Shown: positions 48,325-57,368 of the stretch, one piece after another
Layout: every line of letters begins with the position of its first letter
Position numbering within the stretch: the stretch's first letter is position 1
DNA from: Mesorhizobium sp. L-2-11
GTDB taxonomy: Bacteria; Pseudomonadota; Alphaproteobacteria; Rhizobiales; Rhizobiaceae
Assembly: GCF_016756595.1 (NCBI RefSeq)
Contig: NZ_AP023257.1
Span: 1,116,001 to 1,180,000 of the forward strand
Length of the DNA stretch: 64,000 nt
Direction: 5' to 3'
The notes under the pieces: generated by a model
What the model was told of the DNA's origin: nothing
The model's database searches: none
The model's input: only the letters and a program-made list of their open reading frames with translations
Program-made: the position numbers and the translations under genes

Positions 48325-48763
48325 AACGAGTCTGGAACGAATCGGCTACGAATCGCTGACTCGCGGGGGTTCATGGTTTGTTCAGGGCTACATCTGGATA
48401 TCTCGCCTGCGAGTCTCACCACATGCTGAATCGCCGAATTGGCCTGTTTCATGCAGGGCTGACGTCGCCGTTAACCTTTGCCGCCGAACGATCGACGCGG
48501 GTCGGCGGGCGTCATCCAACATTTTGAAATTATTTATCTTTCTTAACGCGCCTTAACCATTTTTGGATGTTTTCAGCCTTTGTCGATTAACGCTGCGCTC
48601 AAAGCCGGAACGGAACGGCGACGAATCGGCGCCGGCGCATGTTTCCCGGTTTGTTCACCCCAATATGTTGTGTCATGAACAGGTTTTCCACCTGTTATCA
48701 ACAGGTGGGGAACAGGGTTTTGCACAGGCCGCACGGCTGCCGTTAACCTTTGCGTGCCGCATT
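48325..48763 (+). other. Non-coding region with duplicated modules and a CCACCTGTT palindrome
   Basis: Two modules share parts in the same order: a GACGAATCGG-like start, GGTTTGTTCA, and GCCGTTAACCTTTGC near 48468 and 48736. The second module holds inverted arms CCACCTGTT and AACAGGTGG (48688-48708) around ATC, near TTTTCCACC, TTATCAACA and TTTTGCACA. Five TTAAC words lie in the region. No protein gene is supported. Confidence 0.5.
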
Positions 48764-48837
48764 GGCACAAATCGGCGTCACGACCATTGGTCGGCGCAGT
48801 CACTGACCAGACTGCCAGCAATGCAGAACGGCTTGGT

Positions 48838-49416
48838 TCAAGCCTCTCCCACGGCATAGCGCTGCAAAGTAGGGCCGACGTTCTGGATAATTTCGTCGTG
48901 GGACAGGGCGACGACGGGCGGAAGCCGCAGCAGGTATCGGCACATCGCCAGACCCAGCAACTGGCTCGAAACGAGCCCGGCCCGTCGACCCGCATCGGCG
49001 GGGTCAGCGACCGCCGCAATCACCGGCCTCACCTGGTTGCCAAACACGTCGCGCAATTTTTCCGCGGCGAATTCGTTCGACGTCGCCGAACGCAGCAGAA
49101 TTGCCATGCCAGGGCCGCTGGCCGGGCCCTCCCAGATTTCGAGAAAACGCCTGATCAGCTTTTCACCGATGGCGTTTCGGTCGATCACCCGCAGTGCCGG
49201 CAATTGCAGATCGACGACCGCCGCCCTGGCGAACAGCTCGTCCTTGTTGCGGAAATAGCGGATCACCATGGCCGGATCGATCGAGGCATGCGCCGCGACG
49301 TCGCGGATCGAGGCGCCGTCATAGCCGCGCTCGGCGAACAGGAGCCTCGCGGCCTCCAGGATTTGGGCGCGCGTGCGGTCCGACTTGCTGGGCTTTTTCG
49401 GCTGAGTCTCGGTCAT
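48838..49416 (-). CDS. TetR-family regulator
   Basis: The 192-residue regulator has a TetR helix-turn-helix near residues 13-60 (RAQILEAARLLFAERGYDGA then IRDVAAHASIDPAMVIRYF). Its C-terminal ligand domain fits the TetR_C_17-like group. It diverges from a flavin monooxygenase gene with two inverted-repeat operators between, so it most likely represses itself and that gene. I chose the ATG at 49416. Confidence 0.9.
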   Translation of the reverse strand: MTETQPKKPSKSDRTRAQILEAARLLFAERGYDGASIRDVAAHASIDPAMVIRYFRNKDELFARAAVVDLQLPALRVIDRNAIGEKLIRRFLEIWEGPASGPGMAILLRSATSNEFAAEKLRDVFGNQVRPVIAAVADPADAGRRAGLVSSQLLGLAMCRYLLRLPPVVALSHDEIIQNVGPTLQRYAVGEA

Positions 49417-49429
49417 GGAAGCTATATGC

Positions 49430-49483
49430 CAACGGTCGTTGACAAACGCAATGGCTTCGTCTAGAAAGTCAACGATCGTTGAC
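49430..49483. promoter_or_regulatory. Two TetR operators in the divergent promoter
   Basis: Operator 1 is CAACG-GT-CGTTG (49430-49441). Operator 2 is the perfect 16-base palindrome GTCAACGATCGTTGAC (49468-49483). They share the CAACG/CGTTG half-site and lie 40 bases apart centre to centre. Operator 2 abuts the alternative monooxygenase start at 49486. Assignment to the adjacent TetR is inferred from position. Confidence 0.75.
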
Positions 49484-49497
49484 AAATGGAGAGAGAA

Positions 49498-50748
49498 ATG
49501 CTGCCCGAAACCACCGAAGTCCTGATCATTGGCGCCGGCCCGACCGGCATGGCGCTGTCCATCGTGCTGCACCAGGCCGGTGTCGATCATGTCCTGATCG
49601 ATAGGCTGGCTGAGGGCCTTCAGACCTCGCGGGCTGGCGTCATCCACGCGCAGACGCTGGAAACTCTGGAGCCTCTCGGCGTCACGCAGCGGCTGAGCGA
49701 ACTTGCCCTGAAGCTGCAGAATTTCACCATCCGCGACCGCAGCCGGGCGCTGCTCAGGCTCGATTTCAGCAAGCTTCCGTCAAAGCATCCCTATCTGATG
49801 ATGCTGCCTCAGAACCTGACCGAACAGGTGTTCGCCGAACGAATTGCGGCCCTGGGCGGCGTGATTCATCGGACGGTCGAGGCCAAGGCAGTCGTTCAGG
49901 ACGCTGACGGCGCTCGCGTGACGGTGATCGAGAACGGCCGCGAGAAACTGATATCGGCACGCTACGTCGTTGGTGCCGACGGCATGCACAGCCTGGTGCG
50001 CAGGTCGACCGGCATCGAGTTCGACGGCGCCGCCTATGACGCTTCGTTCGTACTCGCCGATGTTCGTCTCGACTGGCCGGTTGGGCCGACGGAAGTGTCG
50101 CTGTTCTTTGCACCGGCCGGGCTGGTGGTGGTGGCGCCGCTCCCGGACGGTTCGTACCGGGTCGTCGCGACAATGGATGAGGCACCGGAAAACCCGGCGG
50201 TCGCCGACATCCAGGCGCTGCTCGACAGCCGTGGTCCGACCAAGAAAAGAACCCGGGTGCTTGAACTGGGGTGGAGTTCGCGTTTTCGCGTGCATCACCG
50301 CCTGGTCCGCTCGTATCGCAAGGACCGGTTGTTCCTTATCGGCGATGCCGCGCACGTGCACAGCCCGGCGGGAGGGCAAGGCATGAACACCGGCATCATC
50401 GATGCGGTCGTGCTTGGCCGGTTGCTTGGCGACGTGGTGAACGGCGTGCGCCCGGAAGCCGCGCTCGACCTCTACGAAACGCTGCGCCGCCCGGCGGCCG
50501 AGGAAGTGCTTGAACTGGCGGGCACGATGACCGAGATGGCGCTTTCCCGCAATTCGGTGAAGCGGTTCGTCCGCAATCTCGTGCTTTCGGCGCTGAACCT
50601 CAGTCCATTTCTGAAGCGTCGCATCGCCTTGAAACTGTCGGGCCTCAGCCGGGCGTCGCTTGCCCGCCTGCCGGCACCTTGGCGCCAGCCGGGTCCAGTC
50701 GCCCAGACCAAGTCGGCAGCCGAACCAGAGCTGAAGCGTGTCGCCTGA
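49498..50748 (+). CDS. FAD-dependent aromatic monooxygenase (PHBH class)
   Basis: The 416-residue enzyme has the FAD-binding IIGAGPTGMALS near residue 10, the DG motif VVGADGMHSLVRR near 155 and the GD motif IGDAAHVHSPAGGQGMNTGI near 282. These are all hallmarks of class A flavin hydroxylases, which add one oxygen atom to aromatic compounds using NAD(P)H. I chose the ATG at 49498 with GGAGAG before it; an ATG at 49486 is also possible. The substrate is unknown; it may be the ligand of the TetR next door. Confidence 0.88.
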   Translation: MLPETTEVLIIGAGPTGMALSIVLHQAGVDHVLIDRLAEGLQTSRAGVIHAQTLETLEPLGVTQRLSELALKLQNFTIRDRSRALLRLDFSKLPSKHPYLMMLPQNLTEQVFAERIAALGGVIHRTVEAKAVVQDADGARVTVIENGREKLISARYVVGADGMHSLVRRSTGIEFDGAAYDASFVLADVRLDWPVGPTEVSLFFAPAGLVVVAPLPDGSYRVVATMDEAPENPAVADIQALLDSRGPTKKRTRVLELGWSSRFRVHHRLVRSYRKDRLFLIGDAAHVHSPAGGQGMNTGIIDAVVLGRLLGDVVNGVRPEAALDLYETLRRPAAEEVLELAGTMTEMALSRNSVKRFVRNLVLSALNLSPFLKRRIALKLSGLSRASLARLPAPWRQPGPVAQTKSAAEPELKRVA

Positions 50749-50831
50749 CAGCCGGATTAATCCGGTCCCGGCCGCGAACTCGGCCGTGCGGGTGGTTAGA
50801 CCCGCGCAACAGTCACCGTCAACGGGCCGCC

Positions 50832-51557
50832 TCAGGTGATATATTGGCCGCCATTGGCTGATATGGTCGAGCCGGTGATGAAACCGGCATCGTCTGACGC
50901 GAGGAAGACGACGCAGCGTGCGATCTCCTCCGGCTCGCCGAGGCGGCCGACCGGGATCTGCGGGATGACGCGCTCGTTGAGCACCTTCTCGTCCATCGCC
51001 CTGACCATCTCGGTGGCGATGTAGCCGGGGCAGATGACATTGACGGTGATGCCGGCCCGCGCCCCTTCCTGGGCGAGCGCCTTGGTGAAACCGATATCGC
51101 CGGCCTTCGCCGCCGAATAATTGACCTGGCCGGCCTGGCCCTTCTGGCCATTGATCGAGGAGATGGTGATGACGCGGCCGAACTTGCGGTCGCGCATGCC
51201 GCCCCACAGCGGGTGCGTCATGTTGAAGACGCCGGAAAGATTGGTATCGACGACCTCTTTCCACTGCTCGCGCGTCATCTTGTGGAACATGGCGTCGCGG
51301 GTGATGCCAGCATTGTTGACCAGAACGGAAACCGGGCCGAGATCGGCCTCGATCTGCTTGATGCCGGCGGCGCAGGCATCGTAGTCGGCGACCGACCATT
51401 TGTAGACCGGGATGCCGGTCTCTGCCTTGAATTTCTGCGCCGCTTCGTCATTGCCGGCGTAGTTCGCGGCGACATGATAGCCGGCGTTTTTCAGGCCGAT
51501 CGAAATCGCGGCGCCAATACCGCGCGACCCGCCGGTGACGAGTGCTACCTTGGTCAT
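50832..51557 (-). CDS. phaB: Acetoacetyl-CoA reductase PhaB
   Basis: PhaB reduces acetoacetyl-CoA to (R)-3-hydroxybutyryl-CoA with NADPH for polyhydroxybutyrate. The 241-residue protein shows the cofactor motif TGGSRGIGAAI at 8-18, NNAGITRDAMFHKM near 88, and the catalytic YSAAK near 151. The PhaB-specific sequence VISSINGQKGQAGQVNYSA is visible in variant form. It lies downstream of phaA on the same strand. Confidence 0.95.
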   Translation of the reverse strand: MTKVALVTGGSRGIGAAISIGLKNAGYHVAANYAGNDEAAQKFKAETGIPVYKWSVADYDACAAGIKQIEADLGPVSVLVNNAGITRDAMFHKMTREQWKEVVDTNLSGVFNMTHPLWGGMRDRKFGRVITISSINGQKGQAGQVNYSAAKAGDIGFTKALAQEGARAGITVNVICPGYIATEMVRAMDEKVLNERVIPQIPVGRLGEPEEIARCVVFLASDDAGFITGSTISANGGQYIT

Positions 51558-51675
51558 GGTTTCCTCCCTTTTTTCATGAGCGGCGGGCGACGAACGGCGA
51601 TCGAGCCCCGTTTGCCACCGACCATTTCATTTCACGGCTTGCTCACTCCGTCCTCACTGCGCTTTGCAGATGACT

Positions 51676-52854
51676 TCACAGCGCTTCCACGCACATGGCA
51701 ACCCCCATGCCGCCGCCGATGCACAGCGTGGCAAGGCCTTTGCTGGCACTCCTGCGGCGCATCTCGTAAACCAGCGTGTTGAAGATGCGGGCGCCGGAGG
51801 CGCCGATCGGGTGGCCGATGGCGATGGCGCCGCCATTGACATTGACGATCGACGGATCCCAGCCCATGTCCTTGTTGACGGCGCAGGCCTGGGCGGCGAA
51901 GGCTTCGTTGGCCTCGACCAGGTCGAGATCGCCGACCGTCCAGCCGGCCTTGGCCAGCGCCTTGCGCGAGGCGGGAATAGGCCCGGTGCCCATGATCTGC
52001 GGATCGACGCCGGCGGTCGCCCAGGACACGATGCGCGCCAGCGGCGTGATGCCGCGCCTTGCGGCTTCCGCTTCGGTCATCAGCAGCACGGCAGCGGCGC
52101 CGTCATTGATGCCGGAGGCATTGGCGGCGGTCACCGTGCCGTCCTTGTCGAAGGCCGGCCTCAGCTTGGCCATGGCCTCGATCGTGGCGCCGTGGCGGAT
52201 ATATTCGTCCTGGTCGACAATGGTGTCGCCCTTCTTGCCCTTGACGGTGAAGGCGACGATCTCGTCCTTGAATTTGCCGGCCTTCTGCGCGGCCTCTGCC
52301 TTGTTCTGGGAGGCCAATGCGAGCTGGTCCTGGTCCTCGCGGGTAATCTGGAACTGGCGAGCGACGTTTTCGGCCGTGTTGCCCATGTGGTAGCCGTTGA
52401 AGGCATCCCACAGCCCATCCTTGATCATGACGTCGATCATCTTGTAGTCGCCCATCTTGACGCCGGCACGCAGGTGTTGAGCGTGCGGGGCCAGCGACAT
52501 CGATTCCTGCCCGCCGGCGACGATCACCTTGGCATCGCCGGTGGCGATCTGCTGCATACCGAGAGCAATAGCGCGCAGACCTGAGCCGCACACCTGATTG
52601 AGGCCCCAGGCGGTGGTTTCCTTTGGCAGGCCGGCTTCGATTGATGCCTGGCGGGCGGGGTTCTGGCCCTGAGCCGCGGTCAGCACCTGGCCGAGGATGA
52701 CCTCGTCGACTTCCGCCGGCTCGACACCGGCGCGAGACAGCAACTCCTTGATGACCACGGCACCAAGCTCATGCGCCGGCGTGGTGGCGAAGGCGCCGTT
52801 GAAGGAACCGACGGGCGTGCGCGCCGCACTGGCGACAACGATGGCAGCGGACAT
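51676..52854 (-). CDS. phaA: Acetyl-CoA acetyltransferase PhaA
   Basis: PhaA joins two acetyl-CoA to acetoacetyl-CoA, the first step of PHB synthesis. The 392-residue thiolase has the active Cys in [11 protein letters not shown] near 89, the [10 protein letters not shown] motif near 349 and the second Cys in [14 protein letters not shown] near 380. It precedes phaB by 118 bases and diverges from phaR. Confidence 0.97.
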   Translation of the reverse strand: MSAAIVVASAARTPVGSFNGAFATTPAHELGAVVIKELLSRAGVEPAEVDEVILGQVLTAAQGQNPARQASIEAGLPKETTAWGLNQVCGSGLRAIALGMQQIATGDAKVIVAGGQESMSLAPHAQHLRAGVKMGDYKMIDVMIKDGLWDAFNGYHMGNTAENVARQFQITREDQDQLALASQNKAEAAQKAGKFKDEIVAFTVKGKKGDTIVDQDEYIRHGATIEAMAKLRPAFDKDGTVTAANASGINDGAAAVLLMTEAEAARRGITPLARIVSWATAGVDPQIMGTGPIPASRKALAKAGWTVGDLDLVEANEAFAAQACAVNKDMGWDPSIVNVNGGAIAIGHPIGASGARIFNTLVYEMRRRSASKGLATLCIGGGMGVAMCVEAL

Positions 52855-53013
52855 GTTCTTCTCCAGACTTCGAGGTATCGAGGTTTTGGTATCGCAGTTT
52901 GTATCGTCAGGGCTTTTCTTGCCCTTTCAATGATCCAAGTCAAACCGGAAATGGGCATACCGGCCATGCGCCGCAAGCAGGTTTGCGCATCGCGGTGGAT
53001 ACAGCCCGCCCAT

Positions 53014-53067
53014 TGCTGCGCAGCATTTTTAGCCCGCCGTGCAGCATTAATTGATGCCGCACTGCAC
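53014..53067. promoter_or_regulatory. Candidate PhaR operator region
   Basis: Between divergent phaA and phaR lie the 12-base palindrome TGCTGCGCAGCA (53014-53025) and the inverted pair GTGCAG / CTGCAC (53039-53044, 53062-53067). PhaR regulators bind TGC/GCA-rich inverted sequences, for example CTGC-N3-GCAG in Rhodobacter. The match is suggestive. Confidence 0.45.
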
Positions 53068-53167
53068 AAACCGCTTGGAATTGTGACGCTTTTGCGCATA
53101 TCCTTGAAAAAGGCGCAATCGTTACCGGCAGCTTACTCAAGTGCGCCGGAGTCCCGGGAGGATGCTG

Positions 53168-53791
53168 ATGGCCGCGAAAGACGAACCGATTATCATCAAG
53201 AAATATGCCAATCGCCGCCTCTACAACACCGGCACCAGCACCTATGTGACGCTCGAGGACCTTGCCGAAATGGTCAAGAAGGGCGAGGAGTTCACCGTCC
53301 AGGACGCCAAGACAGGCGACGACATCACCCATCCGGTGCTGACCCAGATCATCTTTGAACTGGAGAACAAGGAAGGGCAGAACATGCTGCCGATTCCGTT
53401 CCTGCGCCAGTTGATCGCTTTTTACGGCGATCAGATGCAGATGATCGTGCCGAGCTTCCTCGAACAGTCGATGATCGCCTTCTCAAAGGAGCAGGAACGC
53501 TTCCGCGAGCAGATGAAGGGTGCATTGGGCAAGTCGCCGCTGGACATGATGAAGATCGCCACGCCGATCAAGGCCCTGGAAGAGCAGACGCGCCGCAATA
53601 TGGAGATGTTCCAGAACGCCATGCGCCTGTTCACGCCATTCCCACCCGCAGGCACACCCGCAGGTTCGAATGGCACTTCCCCAGCGCTGGCGGAGCCGGC
53701 CAGGAAAGAGACGTCGGAAAAGCCCGACGACCTTCAGGAACTGAAGGAACAGATCGCCGCCATGCAGCGCAAGCTCGACACGATGTCGTGA
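53168..53791 (+). CDS. phaR: PHB synthesis repressor PhaR
   Basis: PhaR senses PHB and represses granule-protein and synthesis genes. The 207-residue product has the conserved N-terminal DNA-binding domain EPIIIKKYANRRLYNTGTST near residue 5. A PHB-accumulation regulatory domain follows, with LPIPFLRQLIAFYGDQMQ and VPSFLEQSM near 100. The ATG at 53162, two codons upstream, is also in frame. It completes the pha cluster. Confidence 0.93.
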   Translation: MAAKDEPIIIKKYANRRLYNTGTSTYVTLEDLAEMVKKGEEFTVQDAKTGDDITHPVLTQIIFELENKEGQNMLPIPFLRQLIAFYGDQMQMIVPSFLEQSMIAFSKEQERFREQMKGALGKSPLDMMKIATPIKALEEQTRRNMEMFQNAMRLFTPFPPAGTPAGSNGTSPALAEPARKETSEKPDDLQELKEQIAAMQRKLDTMS

Positions 53792-53881
53792 TCGCCGGCC
53801 GCCGGGCCGAAATCTTTTATCAGCAGGCCGTGTCGGAAATCTCCGCCTGGAATCCAGGCTGAGTGCCGCCCGACCCGCGCT
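53792..53881. other. Intergenic region after phaR
   Basis: About 90 bases with no gene, followed by a repeat A copy. Confidence 0.4.
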
Positions 53882-54011
53882 ATAGCGCGTCGCATTTGAC
53901 CGGCCTCATGCGAAGCGCTTTAGGTTGTTGTTTGACGCATGTCGTTAACGCAAAAACCGCTGCACACCCTCGGTTCAAGCCCGAGGGCATGCTTTTGCGC
54001 GACATGCATTA
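53882..54011 (+). repeat. Repeat family A, copy 3
   Basis: It has the same two-hairpin layout as copy 2, with a slightly decayed first stem (AGCGCGTCGC against GCGAAGCGCT). It ends GACATGCATTA, and the TTA provides the TAA stop of the minus-strand secreted protein gene, exactly as copy 2 does for the ABC-F gene. Confidence 0.9.
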
Positions 54012-54455
54012 TTTCGTCGTCACCGTCACCAGCGCGGTAACGGGTTTGCCGTCGACAAGAATGGGCTTGTGATGATCATCGGCAAGTAGGACGCCGATCA
54101 CGTGCGTGCCGGCGGCATCCGGACAATGGCCGAAACGAGCCTTGACAAGATCGCCGCCAAAGTCGCTGTTCATGCTGTTGTATGGCTTGCCGGGGATGTT
54201 GCAGGTATCTCCGGTGGGATCGATCTTCATATGCAAATGGCCGCATTGGCTGACGCCGTTGCATTCACCCGCAGGCATGAGCGTGAAGTTGCTGCTGACG
54301 ACGACGCCTATCGCCCTCTCCGGGTCATTGCCGAGTTCGATGACCGAACCGGCCGCCGGCCAGACGATTTGCAGGGTTGGCCGGTCTTCGGCCTGGGCAG
54401 ACCCAAGCGACAATAGGGAAAAGGCAAGGGCAGTCGTTGCGATGATGCGAAGCAT
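54009..54455 (-). CDS. Small secreted protein of unknown function
   Basis: The 148-residue precursor has a signal peptide ending GSAQAED. The mature part contains a Cys pair in CNGVSQCGHLH and further Cys in TCNIPG and HCPDAAG, so one or two disulphides are likely. Several His/Asp residues (GHLHMKID, ADDHHKP) could bind metal. I do not recognise the family. It diverges from a TetR gene across two operators, so it is probably its target. Its stop codon is the end of a repeat A copy. Confidence 0.8.
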   Translation of the reverse strand: MLRIIATTALAFSLLSLGSAQAEDRPTLQIVWPAAGSVIELGNDPERAIGVVVSSNFTLMPAGECNGVSQCGHLHMKIDPTGDTCNIPGKPYNSMNSDFGGDLVKARFGHCPDAAGTHVIGVLLADDHHKPILVDGKPVTALVTVTTK

Positions 54456-54473
54456 GGTAACCTCCATTGATGT

Positions 54474-54530
54474 TGTAATCACTGATTACATACGAAACGC
54501 TTGAGCGCAAGAATATAATCGGTGATTACA
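54474..54530. promoter_or_regulatory. Two TetR operators in the divergent promoter
   Basis: Operator 1 is TGTAATCA-C-TGATTACA (54474-54490), perfect. Operator 2 is TATAATC-GGT-GATTACA (54514-54530), with one mismatch. They lie 40 bases apart between the secreted-protein and TetR genes. This layout suggests cooperative repression of both. Confidence 0.75.
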
Positions 54531-54558
54531 TGTCGGCGTCGTCGTGCTATTGGCAGGC

Positions 54559-55236
54559 ATGACCAGCCCCACGGATTCCGGCGAAGCCGCCAAGCGCTAT
54601 CATCACGGCAATCTCGTTGAGGCCTTGATCGCCGCTACCGTAGAGATCATCGAAGAGCGCGGAGCAGAGCATGTGTCCGTGCGCGAGGCGGCAAAACGTG
54701 CCGGCGTTTCGCCCGGCGCGCCATTCCGGCATTTTCGGTCGAAATCAGCACTGCTGACCGCCGTCGCCGAACAGGCCATGAACCGGCTGACCGAGGCCGT
54801 TGCCGATGCACAGGCCAAAGTCGCCAGCGCCGATCCCATCGTGGCCTTCGAAGCGATCGGGCAAGGCTATCTGGAGTGGGCGATCAGCAATCCTACGCAT
54901 TTCCAGATCATCAGTTCCCGAACGCTGATTGATTTCGACTCATCGGAAAGTCTTCGTGGTCAGAATGAAGCCGTTCGCCGGAAAATGATCGACCTGCTGA
55001 CCCAAGCGCAACAACAAGGTCGGCTTGCCTCAGACACCGACTTCGATCATCTGGTGCTTGCCGCCCGCGCATTTGTCTACGGCTTGGCACGCATGGCGAT
55101 CGATGGCCATTTCCCGGAGTGGCATCCGTCCGAGCCGCCATCGCTCGCCGTACGGAAGGCTCTTCGCCTTTTCATGAGCCAGATGACAAATTCCAAAACG
55201 CAAAAGCGCCCTGACGTGGCTTGCGGGGATCGCTGA
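54559..55236 (+). CDS. TetR-family regulator
   Basis: The 225-residue regulator has a TetR DNA-binding domain (about 14-62, HHGNLVEALIAATVEIIEE and VREAAKRAGVSPGAPFRHF) and a TetR_C-type ligand domain. It diverges from the secreted protein with operators between. I chose the ATG at 54559. Ligand unknown. Confidence 0.9.
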   Translation: MTSPTDSGEAAKRYHHGNLVEALIAATVEIIEERGAEHVSVREAAKRAGVSPGAPFRHFRSKSALLTAVAEQAMNRLTEAVADAQAKVASADPIVAFEAIGQGYLEWAISNPTHFQIISSRTLIDFDSSESLRGQNEAVRRKMIDLLTQAQQQGRLASDTDFDHLVLAARAFVYGLARMAIDGHFPEWHPSEPPSLAVRKALRLFMSQMTNSKTQKRPDVACGDR

Positions 55237-55391
55237 CAAAACTGTCTTCGCACTGGTTGTCAGGCGTACAGCTTCGAGTGAGGGTGTCCTCATTCATGAC
55301 AAAAATTTCATGTCATCGCCACTCTGTGCCGCTGTTCTTGCGCCACACGAGACATATATGCTGCACTGCAATATGGTCCGTCAGCGCCGTA

Positions 55392-56189
55392 ATGAAGGAT
55401 TTCGCCTTGCCCAGCAGAAAAACCGCCATCGTCACCGGTTCCACCTCGGGCATCGGCCTGGCAATCGCCCATGCGCTCGCGGCCGATGGCTGCAACATCG
55501 TCGTCAATTCGTTTTCCGACACGGCCGACGACCAGGCCGTCACCGACGCGATCGCCAGGCATCATGGCGTGAAGACCGTGTACATCAAGGCAGATATGTC
55601 GAAGCCGGCCGAATGCCGGGCGCTGGTCGCAAAGGCAGCCGAGAGCTTCGGCTCGGTCGACATTTTGGTCAACAATGCCGGCATCCAGCATGTCGCGCCG
55701 GTGGAAGAATTTCCCATCGAGAAGTGGGACGCGATCATCGCCATCAATTTGTCGTCGGCCTTTCACACCATCGCCGCCGCCATCCCGCTGATGAGAGAAG
55801 CCGGCGGCGGCAGGATCGTCAACATCGCCTCGGCCCATGGGCTGGTCGCCTCGCCGTTCAAATCGGCCTATGTCGCGGCCAAGCACGGCATCATCGGGCT
55901 GACCAAGACGGTCGCTTTGGAACTGGCGCGCGACAAGATCACCTGCAACGCCATCTGTCCCGGCTATGTGCTGACGCCGCTGGTCGAGGCGCAGATCCCC
56001 GACCAGATGAAGGCCAACAAGATGGATCGCGACACGGTGGTCCGCGAGGTCATGCTCGACAGGCAGCCGACCAAGGAATTCGTCACGGTCGAGCAAGTTG
56101 CCGCTGCCGCGGTGTTCCTGTGCTCGGATGCGGCAGCGCAGATCAATGGCACGCATATTTCGGTCGACGGCGGCTGGACTGCGCAGTGA
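55392..56189 (+). CDS. bdhA: 3-hydroxybutyrate dehydrogenase
   Basis: BdhA oxidises 3-hydroxybutyrate to acetoacetate with NAD, the mobilisation step of PHB. The 265-residue short-chain dehydrogenase shows TGSTSGIGLAIAHALA near 14, NNAGIQHVAPVEEFP near 92, the catalytic YVAAKHG near 161 and the substrate-loop region TPLVEAQIPDQ near 196. That last pattern separates BDH from other short-chain dehydrogenases. It fits the nearby pha genes. Start chosen at 55392. Confidence 0.9.
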   Translation: MKDFALPSRKTAIVTGSTSGIGLAIAHALAADGCNIVVNSFSDTADDQAVTDAIARHHGVKTVYIKADMSKPAECRALVAKAAESFGSVDILVNNAGIQHVAPVEEFPIEKWDAIIAINLSSAFHTIAAAIPLMREAGGGRIVNIASAHGLVASPFKSAYVAAKHGIIGLTKTVALELARDKITCNAICPGYVLTPLVEAQIPDQMKANKMDRDTVVREVMLDRQPTKEFVTVEQVAAAAVFLCSDAAAQINGTHISVDGGWTAQ

Positions 56190-56235
56190 GTTTGAGCGTG
56201 CGAACAAATCCGGCCGACAAATCGAGGGCAACGCC

Positions 56236-57365
56236 ATGACGACAAATCGGCAAGGCGGAGGAACCCAAGAAGATCAACGTCGCGCTGCAGGGGGGCGGCT
56301 CGCACGGCGCCTTTTCCTGGGGCGTGCTCGACCAGCTGCTGGAGGACGGACGGCTCGACATCGCGGCGGTTTCGGGCACCAGCGCCGGCGCCATGAACGC
56401 GGTGGCGCTGGCCGACGGCTTCGTTCGCGGCGGCGTCGAGGGCGCGCGGCAGAAGCTCGACGATTTCTGGCGCGCGGTGGCGCGGAAGGGCCGGTTCAGC
56501 CCGGTGCAGCGCATGCCGTGGGACGTGGCCTGGGGCAACTGGTCGATCGAGAACACGCCGGGCTATCTGTTTTTCGACACCATGTCGCGGGTGTTTTCGC
56601 CCTATATCGCCAACCCGCTCGGCCTCAACCCGCTGCGCGACGTGATCGAACAGCAGATCGATTTCGGCAATGTGCGCGCCTGCAAGTCGATGGAGCTGTT
56701 CATCTCCGCGACAAATGTCGAGACCGGGCAGTTGCGGGTCTTTTCCGATGGCGAGATCGACATCGATACGGTGATGGCGTCGGCTTGCCTGCCGCAGCTG
56801 TTCCGCGCCGTCGAGATCAAGGGCGTGCCCTACTGGGATGGCGGCTATGGCGGCAATCCGGCGCTGTTCCCGTTCTTCAAGTCGACTGCCACCGAGGACG
56901 TGCTTTTGGTGCAGATCAACCCGGTGGTCCGCGAGGGGACGCCGAAGAGCGCCAACGAAATCCAGAACCGCATCGACGAGATCACCTTCAATGCCGGGCT
57001 GCTGCGTGAATTCCGTTCGATCGCCTTCGTCAAGGAACTGATCGCCGCCGGCCGGCTGCCGCATGGCGAATACCGCGACATCCGCATGCACCGGATCGAT
57101 GCACGAGGCATTCAAGGATCTGTCGGCATCGTCCAAGGTCAATGCCGAATGGGCGTTCCTGACCTATCTGCGCGACCTGGGCCGCACCGCGGCGAGCGAC
57201 TGGCTGGAAGAGAATTACGACGCCGTCGGCAAGCGGCCGACGCTTGACCTCTCAGGCGAGCTCGACGACGGCTTCAAGCCGGTGCGCGGCCCGGCACCGG
57301 GGCGGCGGGTCAAGGAGTTCCTTGCGGCCCGCTTGAAGCCCCAGGCAGCGCGCCGCCGAGCCTGA
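56236..57365 (+). pseudogene. Patatin-like phospholipase, broken by two frameshifts
   Basis: The main reading frame encodes the patatin hydrolase core: the oxyanion GGGSHG near 56290, the nucleophile GTSAG near 56376, and the Asp dyad DGGYGG near 56837. It has no start codon: a stop lies just upstream at 56237 and no ATG, GTG or TTG precedes the oxyanion motif. An ATG at 56236 in another frame joins it if one base is removed near 56245. A second single-base shift near 57105 is needed to reach the conserved C-terminus (HEAFKDLSASSKVNAEWAFL). Either a recent pseudogene or two sequencing errors. Confidence 0.8.
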
Positions 57366-57368
57366 AAT

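Noticed and set aside
48680..48725. Chromosomal replication origin
   Set aside because: DnaA-like words each have a mismatch and the flanking genes are not the usual rhizobial origin neighbours; kept only as an open question.
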